Part shown: positions 21,701 through 26,372 of the stretch, piece by piece
Numbering within the stretch: position 1 is the stretch's first letter
Layout: the number at the start of each line of letters is the position of its first letter
NCBI GenBank assembly: GCA_018668695.1
Contig: JABJBS010000111.1
Location: forward strand, 1 to 35,635
Source of the DNA: Deltaproteobacteria bacterium
GTDB lineage: Bacteria > Myxococcota > XYA12-FULL-58-9 > JABJBS01
Direction of reading: 5' to 3'
DNA length: 35,635 bases
Position numbers and translations under genes: made by a program
Notes under the pieces: generated by a model
Told to the model about the DNA's origin: nothing
Database searches by the model: none
The model's input: the letters and a program-made list of their open reading frames with translations, nothing else

Positions 21701-22491
21701 TCAGCGTTGGCAGCACCTTCATCACAAGCTTCGTAACCAGAATCTTGGGGATTGATGATATCGGAACGAACGATGCCGTCGCCGCAAATCGCCTCATTGC
21801 ATGATCCAGTACATGCATCGGTATTGACTGTATTACCATCATCACAAGCTTCAGACCCTTCATGGGTTCCGTCGCCACAGATTGCAATCAGGCAGTCATT
21901 GGGACAATCGTCGAAGGTGTTGTTATTACCATCATCACATTGCTCATCGCCTTCAATAACGCCGTTGCCACAGAGGCTGAGCCGGCATGCAGAGCAGCCA
22001 TCTCCGTCTATGTCGTTTCCGTCATCACATTCTTCGCCAGTGTCGGCAACGCCATCGCCGCAGCTTGGAAAAGTACAGTTGGTTCGGCAGCTGTCTGGCT
22101 CGGTATCGGAGAGGGAATCATCGCAGTCTTCGCCGCTGTCAACGACTTGGTCACCACACTTTGGCAGGGAGCAGTCTGTACGGCAGGCATCGGGTGTTGT
22201 GTTGGAGTTGGCCGCACCGGCATCGCAAGCTTCAAAACCCTCGGCCCCTGGAGTCGTAATATCGTTACGCTGAAAACCATCTCCGCATGAGGCTGGTTGG
22301 CATGTTGCAAGGCAACCGTCTTGGTTACTTAGGTTTCCGTCGTCGCAGACCTCGCCGGGTTCAACAACATCGTTGCCGCAACTCTCTGTTTGCTCGTAGG
22401 TGTCTTCAGTGGACTCGATAATTGCGGCTTCGCATCCGACCAGCACAAATGCCATCAGAATTACTTGCCAGGTTGAGTGTTGTCCCCGCAT
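9781..22491 (-). CDS. Giant DUF4215 (Myxococcus cysteine-rich repeat) surface lipoprotein with LamG-like C-terminus
   Basis: This is a 4236-residue protein. The N-terminus is a lipoprotein signal with lipobox LVGC (Cys20) followed by Glu, so outer-membrane anchoring is expected. Residues 38-4002 are about 115 consecutive DUF4215/TIGR02232-type repeats by hand count, with consensus CG(D/N)G...(G/N)E.CDDGN...D.C...C. Each is 31-42 residues long with four cysteines, so roughly 460 cysteines in all, plus dense Asp/Asn runs that could bind calcium. Residues 4003-4236 resemble a LamG/concanavalin-like sandwich (YKFEGSAENT near the start, then VIGVWFKQD, QWHHLLVRL, VSIDG, IDEIKIFD). The ATG at 22491 follows a G6 run acting as ribosome-binding site. 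An Hpt gene lies 97 bases upstream on the same strand, and the REC-cyclase gene begins 9 bases after the stop codon. The frame is intact for 12.7 kb, which argues for selection. Function is unknown; a long surface fibre or adhesin is the best inference. Folding should need periplasmic disulphide formation. Confidence 0.96.
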   Translation of the reverse strand: MRGQHSTWQVILMAFVLVGCEAAIIESTEDTYEQTESCGNDVVEPGEVCDDGNLSNQDGCLATCQPASCGDGFQRNDITTPGAEGFEACDAGAANSNTTPDACRTDCSLPKCGDQVVDSGEDCDDSLSDTEPDSCRTNCTFPSCGDGVADTGEECDDGNDIDGDGCSACRLSLCGNGVIEGDEQCDDGNNNTFDDCPNDCLIAICGDGTHEGSEACDDGNTVNTDACTGSCNEAICGDGIVRSDIINPQDSGYEACDEGAANADSADACRNDCSLPICGDGIQDSDEQCDDGNTNNNDFCPNDCQFSNCGDGVITGSEQCDDGNSENFDDCPNDCRFQQCGDGVVDGSELCDDGNLVNTDACRTDCSPATCGDGVIRLDIFDTTHPDFEACDDGIENSDTDPNSCRSNCRSYTCGDSVQDSNEDCDDGNTLDDDACPSDCLLGTCGNGTIEGIEQCDDANLDNEDDCPNDCMLAVCGDGIIEGREECEDGNTTPWDACTNTCMTARCGDGITRLDVGDTDNPAHESCDDGNDNDLDSCTNQCTQATCGDGITRADITDFNSPLFEACDDANTDNDDSCISTCRTAACGDGFIRADASPSDPGYEYCDPASPLDDGTCPQDCTNPANTVCGDGIVQGDETCDNGTLNSADAFCTPVCQIAACGDGYTWAGIEQCDDGTNNSNTSPDTCRTNCVLPRCGDGIQDGDETCDLGTGNNDNEPDGCRTNCQQAYCGDGILDAAEYCDPQDLANGAPCPDDCSNPDNSVCGNGFMEGFEECDEGPNNSASGTCSTGCTLPICGDGTIQGEEECDDANNVNTDACSDSCNVASCGDGVTRSDLTLGEDGYEFCDPGPGGDNPATCPNDCSDPSSSVCGDSSIDGFEECDNGPDNSDGGICTSTCTNAACGDGHLRSGLIPGQTGYEQCDDGNTLADDSCTDTCKLAFCGDGITRADILNPNHGLYEACDDANGEDADACTDTCKVAKCGDGILRTDITPGNPGFEFCDGSPGCPADCSDPDSAICGDGVITGNEVCDFGGLNSDNGQCTLSCLINTCGDGLVWTGRELCDLGNANDDQGSCTTNCLLPTCGDGIIQADEECDEGAANNNTSTLTTACRTTCRVSFCGDGVQADNEFCDPNDPLATGCPLDCTNPTLAECGDGIISGFEECDDGSNIDGSGCDSNCSVTACGNGVVTGDETCDQGSLNSDVNPDTCRSDCSAPRCGDGVMDIAEFCDPGIGGVLDCPSDCTDPEQAVCGNGITEGYETCDNTINTDGSGCDSNCSVTGCGNGIVTAGEACDDGNFDAFDSCTAACALATCGDGIWRSDILDPTAAGYEGCDDGNTINDDSCTLACLPAQCGDGIRRLDKVQGQLGYEFCDDGNTVSGDACPGDCTDPGQSVCGDGIREGNEACDNGASNSDSAQCTSSCSFNVCGDGLRHEGVEGCDDGNANNNDTCTNSCIPATCGDGFMQPGEECDQGNANNNTSTSPDSCRNNCRLSYCGDSVVASNEYCDPLSPDNTLPCPSDCTDSTLSVCGDTVVEGFETCDDGNNADADGCDSNCTETGCGNGVITFGEFCDDGPLNSDENSGACRTTCELPSCGDGVQDDDEFCDPEVSGSEDTCPQDCSNPDESLCGDGETTGFEECDDANFSNGDGCDVNCTVTGCQNGIVTDGEGCDDANSNNFDACTNACVVASCGDGIPRSDILDPGVLGYESCDDGNNINNDGCTNACTFARCGDGVIRADVPLESPLFEHCDDGNNVNGDTCPFDCSNPTAANCGNGIREGNEGCDEGILNSDNSGCLASCQVAQCGDGLIWTAFEQCDDANTNNNDSCTTYCNVASCGDGFLQGLEECDEGAANTNLSNSPSACRLDCRLSYCGDGVRDSSEYCDASAPGADPECPSDCTNAANSVCGDGQTTGYETCDDGNLTDADGCDSNCQPTGCGNGLVTFGEFCDNADLNSDTLPDACRTDCSTPSCGDGVKDSNEFCDSAASNDLTPCPSDCSNPEAATCGNGSVEGFEECDDANTANGDGCDNNCTLTACGNGIVTAGESCDDANSDNYDACTQNCVAAACGDGFWRADILNPEEPGFEGCDDANSDNTDACTNDCLVARCGDGVTRTDIPAGLMGYEHCDDGNTNGGDGCPADCTDPDGSLCGDGVVEGNEACDFAGANNDNGTCTTTCVFNTCGDGLVHAGIEQCDDGNSNNNAGPCTTACRLPTCGDGFVQGDEECDLGPQNNNTSTAADACRTTCRIAYCGDAVVADGEFCDPEDPNSDQDCPEDCSNPALAECGNGVREAFELCDDGNDINGDGCDTNCSETACGNGIISTDESCDDGPLNSDDEVDACRTDCNSYSCGDGVVDSNEYCDPDAPGVAANTCPTDCSNPDDALCGNGQTEGFEECDDANGIDGDGCDSNCTETACGNGIVTGGETCDDANQDNYDSCLNTCEPATCGDGFWRSDILDPSSPDFESCDDANAITTDACTNTCQVARCGDNIVRTDLDETSPGYEHCDDGNNLSGDACPFDCSDPAGSVCGDGIRTGNEACDLGENNSDTGGCTTQCLLAVCGDGLVWGEREQCDNGAANANTGTCTNICTQATCGDGWLQSGEACDLGTGNSNSTTDPDGCRMSCLRPSCGDGVTDTSEFCDPLDPASASPCPSDCTNPATANCGDGIVQGFEECDDQNNTNADGCDNNCSITACGNGVVTEGESCDNGSLNSDSEIDACRINCQAAACGDGILDTGEYCDDPQNPDCPQDCSNPALSACGNGTVEGFETCDDGANTDGSGCDSNCTITGCGNGITTGSEACDDGNDDDYDSCTNSCVAASCGDGIWRSDINDPEAGGFEGCDDGDSIDTNACTNSCALAICGDGIVREDLEAGTPGYEYCDDGNSINGDACPSDCSDPTAAVCGDGIREGNEACDNGIANSDTGSCTLSCNAATCGDGLHWLGNEGCDDGNNINTDGCTNTCVTAACGDGFIQVGEQCDDGLSNSATSTSPTACRTNCQTAHCSDGVTDTSEFCDPLDANSPQPCPLDCTNPATSVCGNGVPEGFEECDSTTNTDGSGCDSNCTVTACGNGIVTLGEACDDGENNSDSDIDGCRTNCQTAGCGDGVVDTGEFCDPGVPGAALTCPADCSDPDLATCGNGIVEGLESCDNGTNEDGSGCDSNCTVTACGNGITTAGEACDDGNTNAFDGCTNTCNQAACGDGLVRNDILNPDVAGFENCDDANTINDDSCTNTCRSAKCGDGVVRSDIEAGNPGYEFCDDGNNLNGDTCPSDCSDASQAVCGNGLREGNEACDAGANNNDNAECTTSCLLNVCGDGLVLAGSEACDDGNTSNTDACTTSCIPASCGDGFIQAEETCDNGLNNSDTSTDPSACRSNCQVASCGDGVKASNEYCDPFDLDSPQPCPDDCSNAALAICGDGEAEGFESCDDANAIEGDGCDSNCTESGCGNGIQAGSEACDDGENNSNTLADACRTDCSLPACGDGVLDDIEFCDPTALGFDAETCPSDCSDPDAAVCSNNIREGFEECDDGNATDGDDCDTNCTFTACGNGIQTAGEACDDNNDDNFDACTNSCALSVCGDGIWRGDILDITNPAFEACDDGNTNSNDACTNGCLVATCGDNIVRLDAAPGETGYEFCDDGNLENKDGCPNDCTNPASANCGDGVRTGPESCDNAAANNDTAECTENCEVATCGDGFTWAGQEGCDEGPGNSNTGSCTEQCVPATCGDGFVRTDVTPGSNGYEECDDGINNSDSLPNTCRNTCVLAACGDGVVDTGEDCDDGNNENDDNCPNDCQIGICGDGIVEGAETCDIGTDNQGNSLNLDNGACTSSCIIAACGDNLIQTGIEACDDGDDNSDTSADSCRNNCQVAHCGDNVVDSNETCDDGNTIATDACTDTCAPAACGDDIVRTDISETLSPLFEECDTGNANADTPDTCRTDCRLPKCTDGIVDASEECDDGDENNYNDCPNDCSFAVCGDGILEGNEDCDDGNDDNLDGCFTDCHSEPLMSYKFEGSAENTGRSAPEFNATAESIDYIDSIAGLGSAAQFKTDADADQDTSWLRVNEIRSAIGSVSQLVIGVWFKQDTIADNGTLFDFLATTPSSGGGIRVANGVDQETLEACYANSGSGEVCGDIDLGAGYDGTQWHHLLVRLADNTGNVEVSIDGIVQLILNNPNAAPILNSFMADDMTWGFGSGFVIDEIKIFDMDFNRQEQCVLVVEGTWDATTDSCDPTPVINDTSP
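12256..19038 (-). repeat. Higher-order repeat: six tandem 11-unit blocks of about 1.13 kb within the DUF4215 array
   Basis: Units 33-98 of the array fall into six consecutive blocks of eleven, each with the same order of unit types. The block starts are at 19038, 17910, 16779, 15645, 14508 and 13386, and the next would-be start is 12255. Block lengths are 1128, 1131, 1134, 1137, 1122 and 1131 bp. In the first block the unit lengths are 31-34-33-31-31-40-42-32-32-36-34 codons. Position 1 reads GFEECDD...DGxGCDSNC, position 6 IWRSDILDP...GYEGCDDGN, position 7 GYEFCDDGN...CPSDC, position 8 REGNEACD, position 9 a Leu/Trp-containing GLxW type, and positions 10-11 end CR..CR.(S/A)Y and EFCDP.... 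Synonymous differences between blocks are many, so these are old duplications. Confidence 0.88.
19039..20202 (-). repeat. Degenerate upstream copy of the 11-unit block
   Basis: Units 22-32 (1164 bp) align to the 11-unit block. Units 27-32 match block positions 6-11 well: TRADILNP then LRTDITPGNPGFEFCD, VITGNEVCD, LVWTGRE, IIQADEECDEG and ADNEFCDP. Units 22-26 match only loosely. Further towards the N-terminus, units 16-21 still show the position 6-11 order, but units 1-15 do not. The order decays away from the centre of the array. Confidence 0.6.
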
Positions 22492-22500
22492 AAACCCCCC

Positions 22501-22525
22501 AGTCTAGCTCTCCAAGAAGTCTAGC
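22501..22525. repeat. 8-bp direct repeat in the leader of the giant lipoprotein gene
   Basis: AGTCTAGC occurs at 22501-22508 and again at 22518-22525, 17 bp apart start to start, just upstream of the ribosome-binding site of the giant gene. It could be a paired operator or chance. No known binding motif is recognised. Confidence 0.35.
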
Positions 22526-22588
22526 AGATGCTGGGGGTGACGCCATGCAACTTGGCGGCTTTACGCTCTTTTTTCGGAAGAAGGGTCT

Positions 22589-22966
22589 TTAAATGAGGGT
22601 AGAGAGGTACGTAACAACGGCTTTAAGTTCAGCGGTTACGTGTTCAGCTTTTTCGGATACAGAATCCAAATTGTTGTGGGTTCTGGCTTGGGCCTCGATG
22701 GCCGCACAATGACTGGCAAGCTTTCCCGCTCCAACGTTCCCACTGCTCGATTTCATGGTGTGGGCCGTCCGAGCGACAAGCTCCACGTCTTGGGCAGCGA
22801 TCGCCTGGAGTAGCTCTCCACCCAAGCGGGATGCGTCGTCTACGTAGGATTCAATCAAATCAGTGAAGAAATCAGGGGTATCTTCATCTGCAAGCTCCCT
22901 GAGGGTGTCTAATACGTCTACATCTACCGGGCATTCAGCTGATGTCATATGATTTTCTTCCTTCAT
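22589..22966 (-). CDS. Hpt (histidine phosphotransfer) domain protein
   Basis: This is a stand-alone 125-residue Hpt domain, a carrier that passes phosphate between receiver domains in a phosphorelay. The phospho-acceptor is His69 in the ARTAHTMKSSSGNVGA motif. The surrounding helices and the Gly-rich turn fit the four-helix Hpt bundle, and there is no kinase or receiver part. The start at 22966 has AAAGGG about 7 bases upstream. A second ATG six codons in (22948) has AAGGA about 10 bases upstream, so either start is possible. The gene precedes the giant lipoprotein gene by 97 bases on the same strand, and the REC-cyclase lies beyond that, so it may be co-transcribed with its own phosphorylation target. 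It diverges from the chemoreceptor gene at 23126. Confidence 0.92.
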   Translation of the reverse strand: MKEENHMTSAECPVDVDVLDTLRELADEDTPDFFTDLIESYVDDASRLGGELLQAIAAQDVELVARTAHTMKSSSGNVGAGKLASHCAAIEAQARTHNNLDSVSEKAEHVTAELKAVVTYLSTLI

Positions 22967-23070
22967 TTTGTGCCCTTTAAACCTATCGCAAAGCCCGTTG
23001 CGACTAAAGACTTTCGGGGTGCTCTTCGCTTTTTATGAAATAAAACTCGCTCCAACCCCTGAATATCTAG

Positions 23071-23097
23071 TAAAGTTTTTGTGATTTCGTGCGTTAA
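23071..23097 (+). promoter_or_regulatory. Sigma-28 (FliA-type) promoter of the chemoreceptor gene
   Basis: TAAAGTTT (23071-23078) is an exact match to the sigma-28 -35 box. After exactly 11 bases comes TGCGTTAA (23090-23097), which matches GCCGATAA at 5 of 8 positions, including CG and the final TAA. The expected transcript start near 23104 leaves a leader of about 22 bases before the ATG at 23126. Confidence 0.75.
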
Positions 23098-23125
23098 CGT
23101 GGTCCTATCGACTTCGGGGGTATAC

Positions 23126-24385
23126 ATGAGCGAACTCGGTCAGAGTCAGGGAGGGGATAGTTTGTCCCCAGGTATTATTCGTGCTTGCGTTATTGCAGCC
23201 ATTGCGTTGGCTGGGGTGATGTACGGCACCGTCCAGATCACTTCTCCTTCAACCGTTGCTGAGGCCACCGCTGATGCCGATGAAGATTCGGACGACGATG
23301 AAGATGAAGATGAAGATGAAGACGACGAGGGTGAAGAAGAATCGAAGTCAGCCGATGCAGACGACAAGGAAAAGAGCAATACCGTGCCTTTGGCAGGACT
23401 CTTTATAGTAGGTCTTGTTTTAGTTTGCGGCGGCATTGTCAAATCCGCAAGTGACGGCTCTGACGGCGAAGAAATGGCTGAAGTGTTTGCTGCAGTTTCA
23501 CGCGGTGACCTCCGATTTCAGGGTGCGGGCGGCGAGAATCAATCGCTCAACCTGGTTCGTGATGGTTTGAGCGGAGTACGTACTCTCGTTGAGACTGTCG
23601 CTAGCTCTAGTAATTCGTTGATGAGCTCCATTACTGAGTTGGCAGCAACCAGCGATAAGATGGCTGACGATGCGGCATCGTCCTCATCCGAAACGAGCCG
23701 ACTATCGGCCACGGCATCTCAAGTGAGCGAAAACGTTCAAACGGTTGCTGTTGGTGTTGAAGAAATGGGCTCCAATATTAACGAGATTGCAATCAACGCT
23801 CGACAGGCATCGGAAGTTGCTCAGTCGGCAGTTGCTATTGCAGAGACCACAAAAGAGACGGTTAACCAGCTCGATATGACGAGTAAAGAAGTTGGCTCGG
23901 TTGTTAAAGTGATTAGTTCTATCGCTGAGCAAACGAACCTGCTTGCTTTGAACGCTACCATTGAGGCCGCGCGTGCGGGTGAAGCGGGTAAGGGTTTTGC
24001 GGTTGTTGCGACTGAGGTTAAGGAATTGGCCAAGGAAACGACGAAGGCAACAGAGTCGATTACTCAGCAAATCACGGCCATCCAAACAGATATGGATGGT
24101 GCGGTGACTGCAATTGGTCAGATTTTGGATATCATTACGCAAGTAAACGAATACCAAACAACCATTGCAACAGCTGTTCAGGAACAAACCATTACTGCTC
24201 AAGAAATGGGGCGGCACTTGCATGAAGCAGCGGGTGGGACAACGGAGATCGCAAACAGCATTTCACACGTTGCTGGAACGGTTGAGGAGACTGTGGATGC
24301 AGCAGGTCGTGCACGCGATGCTGCGAATAACATCTCAGGGTCTTGTGAGCAGCTTCAGCGCATGTCGAATGAGTTCATGACGTGA
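23126..24385 (+). CDS. Methyl-accepting chemotaxis protein with an acidic inter-membrane loop
   Basis: This 419-residue chemoreceptor would signal to CheA/CheW. Transmembrane helix 1 is at about 17-38 and helix 2 at about 87-105. Between them, where a ligand-binding domain normally sits, there are only about 48 residues dominated by Asp/Glu (about 48-81). The cytoplasmic part ends in a typical MCP signalling coiled coil, with the hairpin tip at about 263-302 ([20 protein letters not shown], then [13 protein letters not shown]). The C-terminus ends RMSNEFMT, so no CheR/CheB-docking pentapeptide is visible. I start at ATG 23126, preceded by GGGGG, because an in-frame earlier start at 23081 would lie inside the sigma-28 promoter. 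The acidic loop is encoded partly by a hexanucleotide tandem repeat. With no conventional sensor it may respond to cations, pH or membrane state, or act through a partner; this is inference. Confidence 0.93.
   Translation: MSELGQSQGGDSLSPGIIRACVIAAIALAGVMYGTVQITSPSTVAEATADADEDSDDDEDEDEDEDDEGEEESKSADADDKEKSNTVPLAGLFIVGLVLVCGGIVKSASDGSDGEEMAEVFAAVSRGDLRFQGAGGENQSLNLVRDGLSGVRTLVETVASSSNSLMSSITELAATSDKMADDAASSSSETSRLSATASQVSENVQTVAVGVEEMGSNINEIAINARQASEVAQSAVAIAETTKETVNQLDMTSKEVGSVVKVISSIAEQTNLLALNATIEAARAGEAGKGFAVVATEVKELAKETTKATESITQQITAIQTDMDGAVTAIGQILDIITQVNEYQTTIATAVQEQTITAQEMGRHLHEAAGGTTEIANSISHVAGTVEETVDAAGRARDAANNISGSCEQLQRMSNEFMT
23297..23320 (+). repeat. Four perfect GATGAA hexanucleotide repeats in the chemoreceptor acidic loop
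   Basis: GATGAA is repeated four times without mismatch, encoding (Asp-Glu)4, and is flanked by more GAC/GAT/GAA codons. The unit is two codons, so slippage would change loop length without shifting the frame. Confidence 0.85.
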
Positions 24386-24404
24386 CCTGTAAAAATCAGA
24401 AATA

Positions 24405-24433
24405 AAAAAGAGGGCCATTGGCCCTCTTTTTTT
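24405..24433. terminator. Bidirectional rho-independent terminator between convergent genes
   Basis: The stem GAGGGCC (24410-24416), loop ATT and GGCCCTC (24420-24426) are flanked by an A-run on the left and a T-run on the right. A U-tract therefore follows the hairpin on both strands. It sits between the ends of the chemoreceptor gene (24385, +) and the acyl-CoA synthetase gene (24450, -) and should terminate both. Confidence 0.92.
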
Positions 24434-24449
24434 TGCTTACTTACTGAGC

Positions 24450-26270
24450 TTAGAAGCGAATTTTCTTGGCCATAATCTCATCGTAGCGTTTTTTGGTTAG
24501 CTTTTGATAAGAATCGCTGCCAGGCAACCAAGCATAGACCGGGTCTTTGAGTTGGTTTACATCAAAGCCTTGCTCCTTGAGATCCACCTTACGATGTTTG
24601 AAAGTACCCGTTACTTCGAGTTCTGAACGAAGCCGAATAAAGATTGGGAGGGCATAAGCAGGAAGCGAGGACTGTAGGCTCTCGCTCAGGGCTTTGGCAT
24701 CAAATTCCTTTAGGGCCACATTTAGAACCAGTGATATCATCCCTGCGCGGCCATCGGTGCCTGGAATCTCAACCCCGTAGGTAGTGGCTTCTTCGGCCTG
24801 ATAGAACCCGTTAGCGACCTCATCCACTTCAGTGGTTGAGACGTTCTCGCCTTTCCAGCGAAAGGTGTCACCTAAACGGTCTACAAACTGAGCGTGTCGA
24901 AAGCCCATGTCTTTGAGAAGGTCGCCGGAGTTGAACCAGAGGTCACCTTCGTCAAATACATCTCTGAATAGTTTTTTCTCACTGGCTTCTTTATTCGTGT
25001 AACCATCGAATGGCGTTTTTTTGGTCACTTGGCCAAGAAGAAGTCCAGTTTCACCTTTTCCAACTTTAATAAATCGTCCGTTGCTGTCGCGCAGCGGCTC
25101 ATCCTTATCAATATCGTATTTTACAATCGCATAGGGCAGTGGACAGAAGCCGATGGTGCAATTGAGGTTGAAGAGGTTGATAAAGGCAATGTTGCCCTCA
25201 CTGGCACCATAAAATTCATAAACCTCTGGGATATCAAACCGCTCTTTAAATTCCATCCATACATCAGGACGGAGTCCGTTACCGACAATACGCCGTACCG
25301 GGTTGTGAGCATCGTCTGGACGCCGGGGTTGGTTCAGGAGGTAGCGGCACAATTCACCGATGTAGCATACGGCGACGGCATTGAATTTTCGGGTATCATT
25401 CCAGAACTGACTCACGCTGAACTTTCGACGAAGGGCTATCGCAGCTCCGCCTGCGGACGCTGAGGACCATGCGACGGTCAGGGCGTTGTTGTGATAAAGC
25501 GGAAGCGCCGTGTAGATTGCCTCACCAGGTTTGAGCCTTAGGGCACAGAAACCAAAACCAGCCGATGCCTTAACCCACCTGAAGTGCGTCATGATAGATG
25601 CCTTCGGAAGCCCAGTCGTGCCTGATGTGAAGATATAAAAGCATGGGTCCTTCATCTTCACTCGGCCCGTTGTGAGCGGATTGTCGCTCGAGGCTCGGTC
25701 GCTTACGGCGTTGAGATCGATGAAGTCTTCAGGAACATCCATTTTTCCGGTATCAGGCAAGAAGAAGAGCGGGGTGTTCTCGCGGGGTACGTCGTTGAGG
25801 ACTTCGGAGAACGCGGTATAGAGTTCTTCGCCAACGATATACGCGCGCGGTTTTGAGAGCTCGATGCTGTGAATTAAAGCTTCGCGGCGCTGATTGGTGT
25901 TGATAAGTGATGCGACCGCTCCAAGCTTAGCGAGTGCTCCAACCGAGACCAGCACTTCTGGGCGGTTCTCAAGCAAAACCACAACGACATCACCCTTACG
26001 GATGCCCTCTGACGCAAGGTAGTTTGCGTACCGGTTGACCCAGGCATTGAATGTTGAGTGGCTAAAGCTTTGATTTTCGTAAAGCACAGCCGGGAAGTGT
26101 GGGTGGTCAATGGCGTTGCGTTCGATATAGGAACCGATGGAGAGTTCCTCTTCTTGGTCCGTTTTTCTCAGGTATTTGAGTCCCTCAATAACGGATGGAA
26201 GCTTTTTGACGACCATTTCGACCCGGGAACGGACCGCTGGTAGCTCTTCGATGATAGATTGAATCTGCAT
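24450..26270 (-). CDS. Long/very-long-chain acyl-CoA synthetase (FATP-like, AMP-binding family)
   Basis: This 606-residue ANL-superfamily enzyme should activate fatty acids to acyl-CoA by way of an acyl-adenylate. The P-loop-like motif FTSGTTGLPKA is at about 214-224. YGASEGN (354-360) is the form typical of the FATP/SLC27-like bacterial branch rather than classical FadD. The NSGD motif carries the ribose-binding Asp450, followed by VDRLGDTFRWKGENV (about 463-477), and the C-terminal lobe contains TFKHRKVDLK. Length is normal for the branch. ATG 26270 has a strong AAGGGGGA ribosome-binding site 5-6 bases upstream. It lies 102 bases downstream of the unknown 276-residue gene and has a plausible promoter of its own in that gap. 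No obvious functional link to the motility genes beside it. Confidence 0.93.
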   Translation of the reverse strand: MQIQSIIEELPAVRSRVEMVVKKLPSVIEGLKYLRKTDQEEELSIGSYIERNAIDHPHFPAVLYENQSFSHSTFNAWVNRYANYLASEGIRKGDVVVVLLENRPEVLVSVGALAKLGAVASLINTNQRREALIHSIELSKPRAYIVGEELYTAFSEVLNDVPRENTPLFFLPDTGKMDVPEDFIDLNAVSDRASSDNPLTTGRVKMKDPCFYIFTSGTTGLPKASIMTHFRWVKASAGFGFCALRLKPGEAIYTALPLYHNNALTVAWSSASAGGAAIALRRKFSVSQFWNDTRKFNAVAVCYIGELCRYLLNQPRRPDDAHNPVRRIVGNGLRPDVWMEFKERFDIPEVYEFYGASEGNIAFINLFNLNCTIGFCPLPYAIVKYDIDKDEPLRDSNGRFIKVGKGETGLLLGQVTKKTPFDGYTNKEASEKKLFRDVFDEGDLWFNSGDLLKDMGFRHAQFVDRLGDTFRWKGENVSTTEVDEVANGFYQAEEATTYGVEIPGTDGRAGMISLVLNVALKEFDAKALSESLQSSLPAYALPIFIRLRSELEVTGTFKHRKVDLKEQGFDVNQLKDPVYAWLPGSDSYQKLTKKRYDEIMAKKIRF

Positions 26271-26291
26271 AATTATCCCCCTTTAATGGGG

Positions 26292-26320
26292 AGCGTAGAC
26301 GGGCTAACGCGAGGCGTCAA
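26292..26320 (-). promoter_or_regulatory. Possible sigma-70 promoter of the acyl-CoA synthetase gene
   Basis: On the minus strand TTGACG (26320-26315) is followed, after 17 bases, by TACGCT (26297-26292). The -35 box is good (5 of 6) and the -10 box weak (3 of 6). The start point would leave a leader of about 15 bases holding the AAGGGGGA site. Confidence 0.4.
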
Positions 26321-26372
26321 CAAAAATCCGTGGAATGCGCTTAGTGCCTGGAATTGTTTGCTGATTTAGGGG

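Larger units (their letters stand above)
10486..22380 (-). repeat. Array of about 115 DUF4215 repeats
   Basis: A run of 31-42-codon coding repeats is visible on the minus strand. On the plus strand it shows as recurring 'tcgccgca' (Cys-Gly-Asp) and 'gccatcgtcgca' (Cys-Asp-Asp-Gly) words. Two length classes exist: short units of 31-36 codons, and long units of 40-42 codons that carry an insertion of the type RxDIxxPxxxGYE before the CDDGN motif. Most units have four cysteines. Exceptions with altered signatures include CQNG (about 17520), CSDG (about 13490) and CSNN (about 11950). Confidence 0.93.

Noticed and set aside
10486-22380. Regular ~100-bp periodicity suggestive of a CRISPR array
   Set aside because: The periodic words are imperfect, vary at synonymous positions, sit inside one open frame and have no unique spacers.
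23146-23442. A minus-strand serine-rich 98-codon frame opposite the chemoreceptor
   Set aside because: Its serine run is the antisense of the Asp/Glu repeat; it has no other support.
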